Source: Hyphomicrobiales bacterium
Lineage (GTDB): Bacteria; Pseudomonadota; Alphaproteobacteria; Rhizobiales; Aestuariivirgaceae
DNA: 64,000 nucleotides
Direction: 5' to 3'
NCBI GenBank assembly: GCA_025363755.1
Contig: JANYLQ010000032.1
Coordinates: 1-64,000 of the forward strand
Made by a program: the position numbers and the translations under genes. Under the pieces are notes generated by a model. That model saw only the letters and a program-made list of their open reading frames with translations, did not search any database and was not told where the DNA came from. Below, piece by piece: positions 33,327-42,766 of this stretch (position 1 is its first letter; each line of letters starts with the position of its first letter).

Positions 33327-33938
33327 ATGATTGGCAAATTAAAAGGCAGAATTGACTCAACCGGGCCAGATTGGGTGATGGTTGATGTGGGTGGGGTTTG
33401 TTATTTTGTGTCTTGCTCGTCCAATACTTTGCGCGCGCTTGTCCCCGTTGGTGAGTTTGGCGAGGTGCATACCGAGATGTTGGTGAGCCAAGATAATATT
33501 CGCCTCGTTGGCTTTGCCACGATTTTAGAGCGTGATTGGTTCAGGCTTTTGCAGACGGTGCAAGGTGTTGGCACGCGGGTGGCGCTGGGCATTCTTTCAA
33601 CTTTGTCGCCATCAGAAGTGGGCAATGCCATTGCGCTGCAAGACAAGGCGATGATTTCGCGCGCCAATGGTGTGGGAAAGAAATTGGCGGAACGGATTGT
33701 GCTGGAATTAAAAGACAAGGTGCCGGCCTTTGCTGTGTCTGAGCTGGGGCAAGTGGCATCTGAATTGTCATCACCACGACCAACGGCGACGACTGATGCG
33801 GTATCAGCTTTGGTCAATCTGGGTTACGGGCAATCACAGGCGGCGATGGCGGTTTCACAAGCAATCAAGAAGAACGGAGATGATCAGCCTACGGAGCAAT
33901 TGATCAGGCGGGCGCTGAAAGAGTTGGCGCTGGGATGA
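33327..33938 (+). CDS. ruvA: Holliday junction ATP-dependent DNA helicase subunit RuvA
   Basis: A 203-residue RuvA: N-terminal OB domain (MIGKLKGRIDSTGPDWVMVDVGGVCY), two helix-hairpin-helix motifs (GVGTRVALGIL; GVGKKLAERIVLEL) that bind junction DNA, and a C-terminal RuvB-binding domain (ALVNLGYGQSQAAMA). Full length. Its stop overlaps the start of an unknown membrane protein, an unusual neighbour that lies between ruvA and ruvB. Confidence 0.95.
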   Translation: MIGKLKGRIDSTGPDWVMVDVGGVCYFVSCSSNTLRALVPVGEFGEVHTEMLVSQDNIRLVGFATILERDWFRLLQTVQGVGTRVALGILSTLSPSEVGNAIALQDKAMISRANGVGKKLAERIVLELKDKVPAFAVSELGQVASELSSPRPTATTDAVSALVNLGYGQSQAAMAVSQAIKKNGDDQPTEQLIRRALKELALG

Positions 33939-34507
33939 AAAGTGCAACCAGTCTTCCCCCGTCGAATTCAGGTGAGAATAATAGAACATGGCCCAGCAGC
34001 GAAATACTTCGTTGGGTAATTGTGTTCTCCCATTTTGTTTTTCAGGGTCCGCCCGTGGGGTGTATTGTTTTTTTAACATTTATTCCAATTTATCATGTCT
34101 TGGCGGTGTTCATGTTCCGTACATTTGGGATTTACGTCGAACCGGAATTTTACAACAACTATGTGAGAGAAGGATTTGTGAATGGAATTAAAACGCTTCC
34201 ACTTATTCTTATTGTCGGCTTTTTTGCGAGTTACGCCCTTGGCGGCATACAAGCTGCGATCACAGGGGTGATTTCCGCTACTTGGAACCTCCGTTTTAAG
34301 ACTTTGCCACTTTGGGTTCCGCTAACTGCTAGCATTTTACCAATTTCGATTTATCTAATTTTATATCCACAAAAACTGGCAGGAAGTGAGCAAATGGGGG
34401 AAACTACGAAAATTCCCTATCTGTTAATTTTAGTCGGTTTTACTCATTTATGTGCTGCATCTGTCTGCTGGTTTAGGGCGAGACGCTTTTTTAACAGGTC
34501 GATCTAA
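33935..34507 (+). CDS. Unknown membrane protein between ruvA and ruvB
   Basis: A 190-residue protein with about four hydrophobic segments (for example [38 protein letters not shown] and [18 protein letters not shown]) and a polar N-terminus. I recognise no family. It starts by a 4-base overlap with ruvA and ends 5 bases before ruvB, so it is translated as part of the ruv operon. Codon use looks more AT-rich than the flanking genes, for example in the last third. It appears to be a later insertion into ruvAB. Confidence 0.65.
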   Translation: MKSATSLPPSNSGENNRTWPSSEILRWVIVFSHFVFQGPPVGCIVFLTFIPIYHVLAVFMFRTFGIYVEPEFYNNYVREGFVNGIKTLPLILIVGFFASYALGGIQAAITGVISATWNLRFKTLPLWVPLTASILPISIYLILYPQKLAGSEQMGETTKIPYLLILVGFTHLCAASVCWFRARRFFNRSI

Positions 34508-34512
34508 CAGAA

Positions 34513-35556
34513 ATGACCCGCCCCATTCTCACCACAGAACTTAAACCTGAAGACGCTTTAGACACGCATCTACGTCCGCAGCGGCTTTCGGAATTTGTTG
34601 GGCAATCCAAGGCCAAGCAAAATCTTTCGGTGTTCATTGAAGCGGCCAAAGCTCGCAAAGAGGCGCTAGATCATGTGCTCTTTGCGGGGCCTCCCGGGTT
34701 GGGTAAAACCACGCTTGCTGGCATTATGGCGCGGGAGCTTGGTGTCAATTTCAGGGCCACGTCTGGGCCGGTGATTGCCAAGGCGGGCGATTTGGCGGCA
34801 CTTTTGACCAACCTCGAAGACCGTGATGTTTTATTTATTGATGAAATTCACAGGCTTTCTCCTGCGGTTGAAGAAATTCTCTATCCCGCAATGGAAGATT
34901 ATAAGCTTGATCTGATCATTGGCGAGGGGCCAGCAGCGCGTTCTGTGCAAATTGATTTGGCGCGGTTTACCTTGATCGGCGCCACCACGCGCACGGGGCT
35001 TTTGACGTCGCCGCTGCGTGATCGGTTTGGTATTCCCATCCGGCTTGATTTTTACTCGGATGATGAGTTGTTGGATATTGTTGAGCGCGGTTCGCGGATT
35101 TTGCAAATGCCGATCACCCAAGATGGTGCGATGGAAATTGCCAAACGTTCGCGCGGCACACCGCGCATTGCGGGAAGGCTTTTGCGCCGTGTGCGTGATT
35201 TTGCTTCGGTTGATGGCACGACGAAAGTTGACCGCGTTGCTGCGGATAAAGCGCTTCGTATGTTAGACGTTGATCATGCTGGCTTGGACGCGCTCGATCA
35301 TCGTTATCTCAAATGTATCGCGATCAATTTTGGTGGCGGGCCTGTGGGCATTGATACGATTGCCGCCTCGCTCTCGGAAGGCCGCGATGCCATTGAAGAT
35401 GTGGTGGAGCCTTATTTATTGCAGGTGGGTTTTTTGAACCGTACTCCGCGTGGACGCTTGCTAACACATCACGCGTTTAAACATTTAGGGCTCGCCGTTC
35501 CACAGCGCTCTGAAATCACCCAAGGTATTTTGCCGCTTGAGGGCGATGATGTCTGA
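34513..35556 (+). CDS. ruvB: Holliday junction ATP-dependent DNA helicase subunit RuvB
   Basis: A 347-residue AAA+ motor: Walker [12 protein letters not shown], Walker [11 protein letters not shown], sensor 1 GATTRTG and the arginine-finger region [12 protein letters not shown], then the C-terminal winged helix ([12 protein letters not shown]). It drives branch migration of RuvA-bound junctions. Its last codons overlap the start of ybgC. Confidence 0.96.
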   Translation: MTRPILTTELKPEDALDTHLRPQRLSEFVGQSKAKQNLSVFIEAAKARKEALDHVLFAGPPGLGKTTLAGIMARELGVNFRATSGPVIAKAGDLAALLTNLEDRDVLFIDEIHRLSPAVEEILYPAMEDYKLDLIIGEGPAARSVQIDLARFTLIGATTRTGLLTSPLRDRFGIPIRLDFYSDDELLDIVERGSRILQMPITQDGAMEIAKRSRGTPRIAGRLLRRVRDFASVDGTTKVDRVAADKALRMLDVDHAGLDALDHRYLKCIAINFGGGPVGIDTIAASLSEGRDAIEDVVEPYLLQVGFLNRTPRGRLLTHHAFKHLGLAVPQRSEITQGILPLEGDDV

Positions 35557-35944
35557 AATTCTCAAATATCAAGTGCGTGTGTTTTATGAAGACACCGATT
35601 TTTCGGGTTATGTTTATCATGCAAACTATTTGAAATATTGCGAACGCGCACGCTCGGACTATTTGCGGGTGATTGGTGTTGATCAAAATGCGATGTTTGC
35701 CGAGGGCCAAGCTTTTGTGGTGCGAAAGATGGAATGCGAATTTCTGCGGCCCGCAAAATTTGAAGATGTGTTGGATGTGGAAACGCGTCTCATAGAAATG
35801 AGCGGCGCAAGATTTGAATTGGCGCAAATGGTAAGGCGTGGGGCGGACGAAATTTTTTCCGCCAAAGTAACGGTTGCGATTATTGGGCCCTCTGGTCGTC
35901 CTCAACGCATTCCGTCCGATCTCGCGCAGAAGTTTTCCCGCTAA
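35546..35944 (+). CDS. ybgC: Tol-Pal associated acyl-CoA thioesterase YbgC
   Basis: A 132-residue hot-dog-fold thioesterase. The YbgC signature [22 protein letters not shown] contains the catalytic Asp (DTDFSG), followed by [17 protein letters not shown]. It hydrolyses acyl-CoA thioesters and associates with the Tol-Pal genes. ATG codons at 35546 and 35549 follow TTGAGGG; the gene overlaps ruvB by 11 bases. Confidence 0.93.
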   Translation: MMSEILKYQVRVFYEDTDFSGYVYHANYLKYCERARSDYLRVIGVDQNAMFAEGQAFVVRKMECEFLRPAKFEDVLDVETRLIEMSGARFELAQMVRRGADEIFSAKVTVAIIGPSGRPQRIPSDLAQKFSR

Positions 35945-35957
35945 CCCTCCATTAACC
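35941..35957 (+). promoter_or_regulatory. Candidate CtrA site upstream of tolQ
   Basis: CTAACCCTCCATTAACC fits TTAA-N7-TTAAC with one mismatch (C for the first T) and includes the TTAACCAT half-site core. It begins within the ybgC stop codon and lies just upstream of the tolQ promoter candidate. CtrA control of envelope genes is known in alphaproteobacteria, but this site is inferred. Confidence 0.45.
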
Positions 35958-35965
35958 ATAACTGA

Positions 35966-35994
35966 TTCAACCACCCTCAACCCTAGGCTATAAG
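35966..35994 (+). promoter_or_regulatory. Candidate tolQ promoter
   Basis: A -10 TATAAG (35989-35994) is separated by 17 bases from TTCAAC (35966-35971), a weak -35. The 180-bp ybgC-tolQ gap suggests a separate promoter for the tol genes. Confidence 0.35.
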
Positions 35995-36124
35995 GCTTCG
36001 GGCGACAGGGTGATTCGAGAAACGCTTGAATTGCCGTAGTTTTGACAGATTTAGGCTGTTGAGGGGGCGGGCTTCTTGGGGGAAGTTAGGCCACTGGGCG
36101 GCCTTGAGGGACAAAGATAGATTT

Positions 36125-36832
36125 ATGGATCCGATTACGACTGCAGCTGTGAGCGCTGGCGCACAGATTTCGATATGGCATTTGGTGTTTCAGGCGTCTT
36201 GGCCAGTTTTGCTGGTGATGATTGGTTTGGCTTTGGCCTCGGTATGGTCATGGGCGATTATTTTTGAGAAGTTCTATGCGGTGCGCCGCATGAACGCCGC
36301 CAATGACAAGTTTGAGTCCACGTTCTGGTCTGGACAATCACTCGAAGATTTATACACCATGATGTCTAAGCGTGAGACGGAAGGGCTGTCGGCGATATTT
36401 GTGGCGGCCATGGAAGAATGGAAGCGCAGCCAAGGCTCTGCCATGCGGGCAGGTTTTGCTGGTGTACAAAAGCGTATTGAAAAAGTGATGGACGTGGCCA
36501 TTCAAAAAGAGATGGGTGGCCTTGAATCGCGTCTGTTGTTTCTGGCCACCACAGGTTCGGCGGGCCCGTTTATTGGGTTGTTCGGAACAGTTTGGGGTAT
36601 CATGACGAGCTTCATGGGCATTGCCAACTCGCAAAACACCAATTTAGCTGTTGTGGCCCCTGGCATTGCGGAGGCTTTGATTGCCACGGCCATCGGACTT
36701 ATTGCTGCCATACCAGCGACAATTTTTTATAACATGTATTCTGCTGATGCTGGCAAAATTGGTACGCGACTTGAGAATTTCGCTGATGAATTCTCAGCCA
36801 TTATTTCACGCCAGCTGGATGAACGAGCTTAA
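36125..36832 (+). CDS. tolQ: Tol-Pal system proton channel protein TolQ
   Basis: A 235-residue inner-membrane protein with three transmembrane segments. It starts MDPITTAAVSAG at 36125; a longer frame upstream lacks family similarity. The ExbB/TolQ core is LFLATTGSAGPFIGLFGTVW and GIAEALIATAIGLIAAIPA. With TolR it uses the proton gradient to energise TolA, keeping the outer membrane attached during constriction. Two bases separate it from tolR. Confidence 0.95.
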   Translation: MDPITTAAVSAGAQISIWHLVFQASWPVLLVMIGLALASVWSWAIIFEKFYAVRRMNAANDKFESTFWSGQSLEDLYTMMSKRETEGLSAIFVAAMEEWKRSQGSAMRAGFAGVQKRIEKVMDVAIQKEMGGLESRLLFLATTGSAGPFIGLFGTVWGIMTSFMGIANSQNTNLAVVAPGIAEALIATAIGLIAAIPATIFYNMYSADAGKIGTRLENFADEFSAIISRQLDERA

Positions 36833-36834
36833 AC

Positions 36835-37299
36835 ATGGGTGCAGGTGGAGCTAGGGCTGGCGGATATACGAGGCGCAATTCGCGCCGTCGGTCTTCGCAT
36901 GGGGCGATCAGTGAAATTAACGTGACACCCCTTGTTGACGTCATGCTCGTGTTGTTGATTGTGTTTATGGTGGCGGCACCCTTGATGACTGTGGGTGTTC
37001 CCATTGAACTTCCGAAAACCGAAGCCAAGCCGATGAATCAGCAAACGGAGCCACTCACGATTTCTGTTCAGGCAGACCGCAAAGTCTATATTCAAGAGAC
37101 TGAAATTCCATTGGGCGAACTTGCTGCAAAACTTCAGGCATTGGCCAAGAATGGCAATCAGGAACAGTTGATGATCCGCGCTGACACCGCTGTGCCTTAT
37201 GGCGCAGTGATGGAGGTGATGGGTGTTTTGAATTCGGCTGGCTATACCAAGATTGGCCTTGTGACTTTTCCGAAAGATAAGGCAGCACCGGCAAACTGA
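36835..37299 (+). CDS. tolR: Tol-Pal system protein TolR
   Basis: A 154-residue protein with one N-terminal transmembrane helix holding the functional Asp: INVTPLVDVMLVLLIVFMV, then a periplasmic domain ending MGVLNSAGYTKIGLV. The N-terminal GAGGARAGGYTRRNSRRR is Gly/Arg-rich and cytoplasmic. It partners TolQ as the ion channel. Two bases from tolA. Confidence 0.95.
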   Translation: MGAGGARAGGYTRRNSRRRSSHGAISEINVTPLVDVMLVLLIVFMVAAPLMTVGVPIELPKTEAKPMNQQTEPLTISVQADRKVYIQETEIPLGELAAKLQALAKNGNQEQLMIRADTAVPYGAVMEVMGVLNSAGYTKIGLVTFPKDKAAPAN

Positions 37300-37301
37300 G
37301 C

Positions 37302-38291
37302 ATGAAGAAACCAGCCACCATATCGATTGGGTTACATGCGGCAATTTTGTTTGCTGCATTGGTTGGTTTTTCGGCACCAAAGCCTTTTGACGTGAAACCC
37401 ATCGAAGCTATTCAGGTGGATATCAGCACGATCGGTGACAAGACCCAGCAAATGGCCACGGCAAAGGACGCCACACCAGTACCTGCCAAGCCCGCGCCCA
37501 AGCCCACCAAGATTGTGAAAGATGTGCCACCTGCACCAAAGGTGGCTGATGAGGTGAAGACTGCGGCGCATGAACCTGTGAAGCCGCCAGATCCTGTTCC
37601 ACCTGAGCCAAAACCCGATCTAACGCCGTCGGAGCCGAAAACTCCGCCACCTGATACCAAAGCTTTGACTGACCTGTTGAAGAAGACCGAGCCGCCAAAG
37701 TCAGAAGAGCCAAAGCCAGTGGCTGATGATGCTTTGAAAAAGATTTTAGAAGAGCAGGCCGCCGAAGATCAAAAAAAAGCCGAAGAAAAAAAGAAGGCTG
37801 ATGATCTGAAGAAAAAGGCTGAGGTGAAGAAGAAGGCTGATGAAAAAAAGAAGCGGGCTGAGATGTTGGCTCAGGCTGAAGCGGATTTGCTGAACAAGAT
37901 AAAAGGTGAAAGCACAGCGCCAGCCAAGCCTTCAAAAGCAGAGGGTTCGCCCAAGCTTGCGGCCAACGATGCTCAAGGAGAAGATGCGGCAGCTACGGCC
38001 ACTATTATCGACGCGCTAAAAAACCAATTGAACAGGTGCTTCAGCCCGCCCGTTGCTTCTCGCGAAATGAAGATCGTGGTTCCGGTGCATTTTGGGCTTA
38101 ACCAAGACGGTACGGTTTCGGGCCAACCTGAATCACAAGATGGAAGTGGCGACGCTCTGCATGATGGCGTTGGGCGCGCTGGGGTTGCGGCTATCATGGA
38201 ATGTCAGCCTTTCAAACTACCGCCGGAGAATTACGATCTCTGGAAAGATAACGTTTTTAATTTTGATTCATCAAATGCTTCTGGCACATGA
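37302..38291 (+). CDS. tolA: Cell envelope integrity protein TolA
   Basis: A 329-residue protein with one N-terminal transmembrane helix (ISIGLHAAILFAALVGF), a Pro/Lys-rich linker (residues about 50-125), a long Lys/Ala/Glu coiled coil (about 140-205, EEKKKADDLKKKAEVKKKA) and a C-terminal TolA domain 3 (about 225-329, LNRCFSPPVASREMKIVVPVH). It spans the periplasm and links TolQR to Pal. The order and domain layout are standard for the family. Confidence 0.92.
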   Translation: MKKPATISIGLHAAILFAALVGFSAPKPFDVKPIEAIQVDISTIGDKTQQMATAKDATPVPAKPAPKPTKIVKDVPPAPKVADEVKTAAHEPVKPPDPVPPEPKPDLTPSEPKTPPPDTKALTDLLKKTEPPKSEEPKPVADDALKKILEEQAAEDQKKAEEKKKADDLKKKAEVKKKADEKKKRAEMLAQAEADLLNKIKGESTAPAKPSKAEGSPKLAANDAQGEDAAATATIIDALKNQLNRCFSPPVASREMKIVVPVHFGLNQDGTVSGQPESQDGSGDALHDGVGRAGVAAIMECQPFKLPPENYDLWKDNVFNFDSSNASGT

Positions 38292-38309
38292 GAGAGTGAC
38301 GCACCTAAA

Positions 38310-39632
38310 ATGACTTCGAGAACTGGATTCCGTTTTATTGCAATTGTTTTAGTGACCTTTGGTTTTCTTGTGCCTGAAGCCTTTGCTGTCAATGGCACAG
38401 TTAATCCCAATGGCAAGATTGATCCTATTCCAATCGCGATTTCTCCTTTCATTGCTGATGGAGACGCCGGCGATACGGCTGCGACCGTTGCTGGCGTTAT
38501 TGCCAATGATTTGGCGCATTCGGGTTATTTCCAACCTCTGCCACCAGAATCATTCATCGAAAAAATTGGCAACTTTGAAGCTGCTCCGCAATTTGATAGT
38601 TGGAAGCAAGTGCAGGCGCGTGATTTGGTCGTGGGGCAAGTGATCAACCAAGGTGGCAAGGCGACGATTGCGTTCAAGCTTTATGATGTGAATACGGGCC
38701 AGTTGGTGGGTGGAACCAGTTTTACGGCTTCACCAAAATCGGCGCGTCGCATCGCGCATAAAATTGCAGATTTGATCTACAAATCAGTTACAGGTTTTGA
38801 CGGATATTTTGATACGCGCGTTGTCTATGTGGACGAGTCTGGCCCCAAAAACCAACGCATCAAGCGTTTGGCAATTATGGACCAAGATGGTTTTGGCGCT
38901 CGCACTTTGACCAATGGCAAAGATATTTTGTTGACGCCGCGTTTTTCACCCAACAGCCAAGAAATTACCTACGCCTCGATCGGTGCTGAGGCCGCACGGG
39001 TTTATCTTTTCAATTTGGATACGGGGCAGAAAGAAATCGTAGGCGATTTTCCCAACATGAGTTTTGCGCCGCGATTTTCACCAGATGGGCAAAATGTTGT
39101 GATGAGCTTGCAAAGCGACGATGGTCGCGATGCCAATATTTTTGAAATGGATTTGCGTTCAAAACAGATGCACCAACTCACCAATGTGCCAGCGATCAAC
39201 ACCGCGCCCAGTTTCTCGCCTGATGGTTCGCGCATCACGTTCGAATCTGATCGCGGCGGCACGCAGCAGATCTATGTGATGAACGCAGATGGCTCAGCAC
39301 AAAATCGCATCAGCTTTGGCAAAGGGCGTTATTCAACGCCGGTCTGGTCGCCAGATGGGAAATATATTGCTTTTACGAAACAAGCTGAAGGCAAGTTTGG
39401 GATCGGAGTGATGGCCCCTGATGGATCAGGCGAGCGCATTCTGACAGAAGGTTTTCACAATGAGGGGCCAACATGGTCGCCCAATAGTCGTGTGTTGATG
39501 TTTTTCCGCGAACAGCCCGGCGAATCAGGTGGACCGCAGCTTTTCTCGGTCGATATCTCGGGATATAATGAGCAACGGGTTCCGACACCGCAGTTTTCTT
39601 CTGACCCGGCTTGGTCACCACTTCTTAACTAA
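38310..39632 (+). CDS. tolB: Tol-Pal system beta-propeller protein TolB
   Basis: A 440-residue periplasmic protein with a signal peptide (FLVPEAFAVNG) and a six-bladed beta-propeller. The blades show repeated FSPDG or WSPDG motifs (RFSPDGQN, SFSPDGSR, VWSPDGKY, TWSPNSRV, AWSPLLN). It binds Pal and recycles it to the division site. It starts 18 bases after tolA. Confidence 0.95.
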   Translation: MTSRTGFRFIAIVLVTFGFLVPEAFAVNGTVNPNGKIDPIPIAISPFIADGDAGDTAATVAGVIANDLAHSGYFQPLPPESFIEKIGNFEAAPQFDSWKQVQARDLVVGQVINQGGKATIAFKLYDVNTGQLVGGTSFTASPKSARRIAHKIADLIYKSVTGFDGYFDTRVVYVDESGPKNQRIKRLAIMDQDGFGARTLTNGKDILLTPRFSPNSQEITYASIGAEAARVYLFNLDTGQKEIVGDFPNMSFAPRFSPDGQNVVMSLQSDDGRDANIFEMDLRSKQMHQLTNVPAINTAPSFSPDGSRITFESDRGGTQQIYVMNADGSAQNRISFGKGRYSTPVWSPDGKYIAFTKQAEGKFGIGVMAPDGSGERILTEGFHNEGPTWSPNSRVLMFFREQPGESGGPQLFSVDISGYNEQRVPTPQFSSDPAWSPLLN

Positions 39633-39777
39633 AGATCGTCAACAGCTTGCGTGAATAGGCACGTGGCTCGGATTTGATTAGAATTGGCCACAATCTCGCC
39701 GTTCTGTTGCGGTTATGACGGCTGCAACAAGCGGGTTTATTTCGAAAAAGGGTCTTTTGGCCAATGTTTGTGATTTG

Positions 39778-39785
39778 TTAACCAT
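39778..39785 (+). promoter_or_regulatory. Candidate CtrA half-site upstream of pal
   Basis: TTAACCAT, the CtrA 8-mer half-site, lies 111 bases before pal in the 263-bp tolB-pal gap. A small hairpin, CCCCACAC-TT-GTGTGAGG, follows at about 39789-39806. I see no clear -10/-35 and nothing else in the gap. Confidence 0.35.
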
Positions 39786-39895
39786 GTGTCCCCACACTTG
39801 TGTGAGGAGACGTTTTGCGCCAAAGGCGCGTTGAATTTAGGCGAATCTGGTTCCCTGGGATGGGGCGGGCTTTAGCCATCGAAGGAGTGGGATTG

Positions 39896-40408
39896 ATGAT
39901 GACGCGTGTTGCTGGTTTAAAATTTGCTGCCATTTGCTGTTGCTTTATGGCGTTGGCCGCCTGTGCCAAGAAGCCTTCCCTTGATCCTTCTGGTGACGGT
40001 GGTGGCGGTCTTGTTGGTGGTGGCGCTGGAACAGCGGCTCCCGGATCGAAAGGTGATTTTACAACCAATGTTGGCGACCGCATTTATTTCTTAAATGATC
40101 AAACATCGCTTTCGCAAGAGGCTCAAGATACGTTGGCCAAGCAAGCGGAATGGTTGAAGCAATATTCGAATGTTACCGTGCAGGTTGAAGGCCATGCCGA
40201 TGAACGCGGCACACGCGAATATAATATTTCGCTATCCGCACGCCGTGCCACGGCTGCTCGCGGCTTCTTGATCAAGAACGGTGTAGCGGCGAATCGCATT
40301 TCGTCGATTGCTTACGGCAAGGAGCGCCCAGTGGCTTTGTGTGACGCTGAACAATGCTGGTCGCAGAATCGTCGTGCTGTAACTGTGATTACGGGTGGAG
40401 CAAACTAA
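39896..40408 (+). CDS. pal: Peptidoglycan-associated lipoprotein Pal
   Basis: A 170-residue outer-membrane lipoprotein. The start at 39896 (MMTRVAGLKFAAICCCF) is chosen because it gives a signal with lipobox LAAC and a GGAG site upstream. After a Gly-rich spacer comes the OmpA-like domain, including VQVEGHADERGTREYNISLS and RISSIAYGKERP, which binds meso-diaminopimelate of peptidoglycan. It anchors the outer membrane to the wall and works with TolB/TolA. Confidence 0.95.
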   Translation: MMTRVAGLKFAAICCCFMALAACAKKPSLDPSGDGGGGLVGGGAGTAAPGSKGDFTTNVGDRIYFLNDQTSLSQEAQDTLAKQAEWLKQYSNVTVQVEGHADERGTREYNISLSARRATAARGFLIKNGVAANRISSIAYGKERPVALCDAEQCWSQNRRAVTVITGGAN

Positions 40409-40521
40409 CTGTTGCAAATTCGCTACAGTTTGAGGCTTTTTTTAATGACCTTTGAAAGGCCTCAATTTTTCCGCGATTGGGTTGCAACTAGTTAGGCAAC
40501 AGAGATTTTGGATATACTCAG

Positions 40522-41463
40522 ATGATCAAGCGTAAGCTTTTTGTTGTTGCTCTTTTGATGAGTGCGGCTTTCACCCCAGCGATGGCAGATGATGTGTCGA
40601 ACCGTGTTGACCAGTTGCAACAGCAGCTGCAACAATTGGTTGGGCAAGTTGAAGAACTCAATTACACTGTGAAGCAGCTGCAAGCTCAATTGGCCTCTGC
40701 ACCGAAACAGCAGTTGGGTGCTGCTGAACAGCCGCCAGTTTTGCCTCTTAAAAAGAAGATAGCTCTGGCACCTTCATTGGCGCCTCAACCAAAGATTACG
40801 GGTTCTGCGAATGGTGTTGAAACCATCGAGCAGGTTCCTCTGCAGCAAGATGCGGCGACCGCGGGTGAGCCAGCGCCTGGTGAGACGATATATGGAACAA
40901 GTGGTGACCAGGTCGCTGCCGCTGCACCAGGAGCAAAGATTTTGGGCTCTATGGATAATAGCGCCGCAAAAGTCGGCGATGGTGGTTTTCAGGGTAAGTT
41001 GATTGTTCCGCCCGATGGCGCTGATCAGGCGGCTGTGACAGATAATGGTTCTGCCACTGTAGAAACAGTTTCTGTTCAACCTGAAACGCCGGATGATCTT
41101 TTCTTGCGTTCAGAAAAATCTCTTTTGCAATTGCAGTATGGCGATGCAGAAAGCGGCTTCAAGGAATTTTTAGCGAAATATCCTGATCATAATTTAGCGG
41201 GAAGTGCACAGTTTAAATTGGGTGAAACTTTTTATGCGCAACAGCAATATCAAGATGCAGCGCAAAATTATCTCACCGGTTATAAGCAATATCCAAAAAG
41301 TAGACGTGCTCCTGATAGCATGTTGAAGTTGGGTCTTGCGATGAACAAGATGGGGCAAAGCCAACAGGGCTGCGCGGTGCTTGGGTCTGTTGGTGATGAG
41401 TTCCCAAACGCAGTTGAAGTGAAGAAACGCGCGCAGGCGGAATTTAAGCGTGCTGGCTGTTAA
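40522..41463 (+). CDS. cpoB: Cell division coordinator CpoB
   Basis: A 313-residue exported protein (formerly YbgF). A signal peptide ends MSAAFTPAMADD, followed by a coiled coil of Gln/Leu (about 25-60, QLQQQLQQLVGQVEELNY) and a long disordered Ala/Pro/Gly region. The C-terminal TPR domain (about 190-313) carries DLFLRSEKSLLQLQYGD and AQFKLGETFYAQQQYQDA. CpoB coordinates septal wall synthesis with Tol-driven constriction. Its end overlaps the tilS start by 14 bases. Confidence 0.92.
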   Translation: MIKRKLFVVALLMSAAFTPAMADDVSNRVDQLQQQLQQLVGQVEELNYTVKQLQAQLASAPKQQLGAAEQPPVLPLKKKIALAPSLAPQPKITGSANGVETIEQVPLQQDAATAGEPAPGETIYGTSGDQVAAAAPGAKILGSMDNSAAKVGDGGFQGKLIVPPDGADQAAVTDNGSATVETVSVQPETPDDLFLRSEKSLLQLQYGDAESGFKEFLAKYPDHNLAGSAQFKLGETFYAQQQYQDAAQNYLTGYKQYPKSRRAPDSMLKLGLAMNKMGQSQQGCAVLGSVGDEFPNAVEVKKRAQAEFKRAGC

Positions 41464-42691
41464 GCCAACAGATTCATCTCAATTTGATAGTTGTTTTTCT
41501 GGCCTCGAAGGCTTCGACCGTGTTGCGTTAGCTGTTTCGGGTGGATCAGATTCTACCGCAATGTTGTATTTGGTGCAGCAATGGAATGCGCGCCAAAATT
41601 ATAAAACTGCTCTCACTGTTTTGTCGGTTGATCACGGATTGCGCGCCGAGGCAGCTAATGAGTGCATGCAGGTTGCCGCATGGTGCAAAGCGCTTAAGCT
41701 GCCTCATGTGACTTTGAAATGGTTGGGTGAAAAACCTGTTTCGGGATTACAGGCAAAAGCACGGCAAGTGCGTTACGATCTTATGACAGAGTGGTGTTTG
41801 GCCCATAATGTCACCGTTCTTTTAACGGCGCATACGGCCGATGATCAGGCAGAAACCGTTGTGATGCGGAGGACGCGAACATCTAGTTTAAAGAGTCTGG
41901 CTGGAATTTGGCCTTCGCGTGATTGGAATGGCGTTCGGGTTATGAGGCCTTTGCTTTCTGCGCGGAGAAAGGAATTGCGGGACTTTCTTTTGGCGCAGAA
42001 CTCTACTTGGATTGATGATCCCAGCAATTCAGACCAGCGCTATGAGCGGGTTCGGGTTAGGGCAGAGTTGGCCGACAATGCGAGTGCTGCGAACTCTGCT
42101 ATGGAAGCGCAGCAATTGGTGGCGGCTGTTCGGGACATGGCTGCGCATTGGATTGAAGCGCACGTTAATATTTCGGAATTGGGGCTACTTTGCTTTCCGC
42201 GAGATGCACTGGCAACTATTGAGGGGGAAGTCGCGGACGAGGTGTTGGTGGGACTATTGCAGATCAATGGTGCGAGCTATTTTCCGGAACTTAAGCAGCG
42301 TCAAAGTCTTTTGAGTTGGTTACAAGATGAAAATGGCGCTCGCCGAACCTTAGGTGGATTGGTTTTTGCTAAACGTAGGGATGAAATCTTGGTAGCACGT
42401 GAACCGGGGCGAATTTCTATGCTGCCCGTGACAATTCCGCTCTCTGGCGAGGTGATCTGGGATGGTCGATTTTTAGTAAAAGGGCCTGTAGGAGCGGTAA
42501 TTGAGGCTGCTGGTAAATTTAGAGAGATTCCACGCAGACACGACGTACCTGCTTTTGTTGACGGTGGATTACCTGTTGTTTGCCGTGGAAAGGCTATTTT
42601 AGCTGCGCCATTTCACTCGGTGGGCGATGGGGTTACAGCCGAATTTATTGGTCTTAAGCATATGTTGCGGACTTGGAATTACAAACACTAG
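41450..42691 (+). CDS. tilS: tRNA(Ile)-lysidine synthase TilS
   Basis: A 413-residue enzyme that changes C34 of the AUA-reading tRNA-Ile to lysidine. The N-terminal PP-loop ALAVSGGSDSTAM binds ATP, followed by VDHGLRAEA and the catalytic region TAHTADDQAETV. The start is GTG, within the end of cpoB. The C-terminal half is more variable, as in the family. It stands in the normal position upstream of ftsH. Confidence 0.9.
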   Translation: MLAVKPTDSSQFDSCFSGLEGFDRVALAVSGGSDSTAMLYLVQQWNARQNYKTALTVLSVDHGLRAEAANECMQVAAWCKALKLPHVTLKWLGEKPVSGLQAKARQVRYDLMTEWCLAHNVTVLLTAHTADDQAETVVMRRTRTSSLKSLAGIWPSRDWNGVRVMRPLLSARRKELRDFLLAQNSTWIDDPSNSDQRYERVRVRAELADNASAANSAMEAQQLVAAVRDMAAHWIEAHVNISELGLLCFPRDALATIEGEVADEVLVGLLQINGASYFPELKQRQSLLSWLQDENGARRTLGGLVFAKRRDEILVAREPGRISMLPVTIPLSGEVIWDGRFLVKGPVGAVIEAAGKFREIPRRHDVPAFVDGGLPVVCRGKAILAAPFHSVGDGVTAEFIGLKHMLRTWNYKH

Positions 42692-42766
42692 TCATTATAT
42701 TAAGTAAATGCCATTCAGGATGCCTGAAACTCCCAACCGGAGCGCAGGCAGAAATCGAGGATTAAA

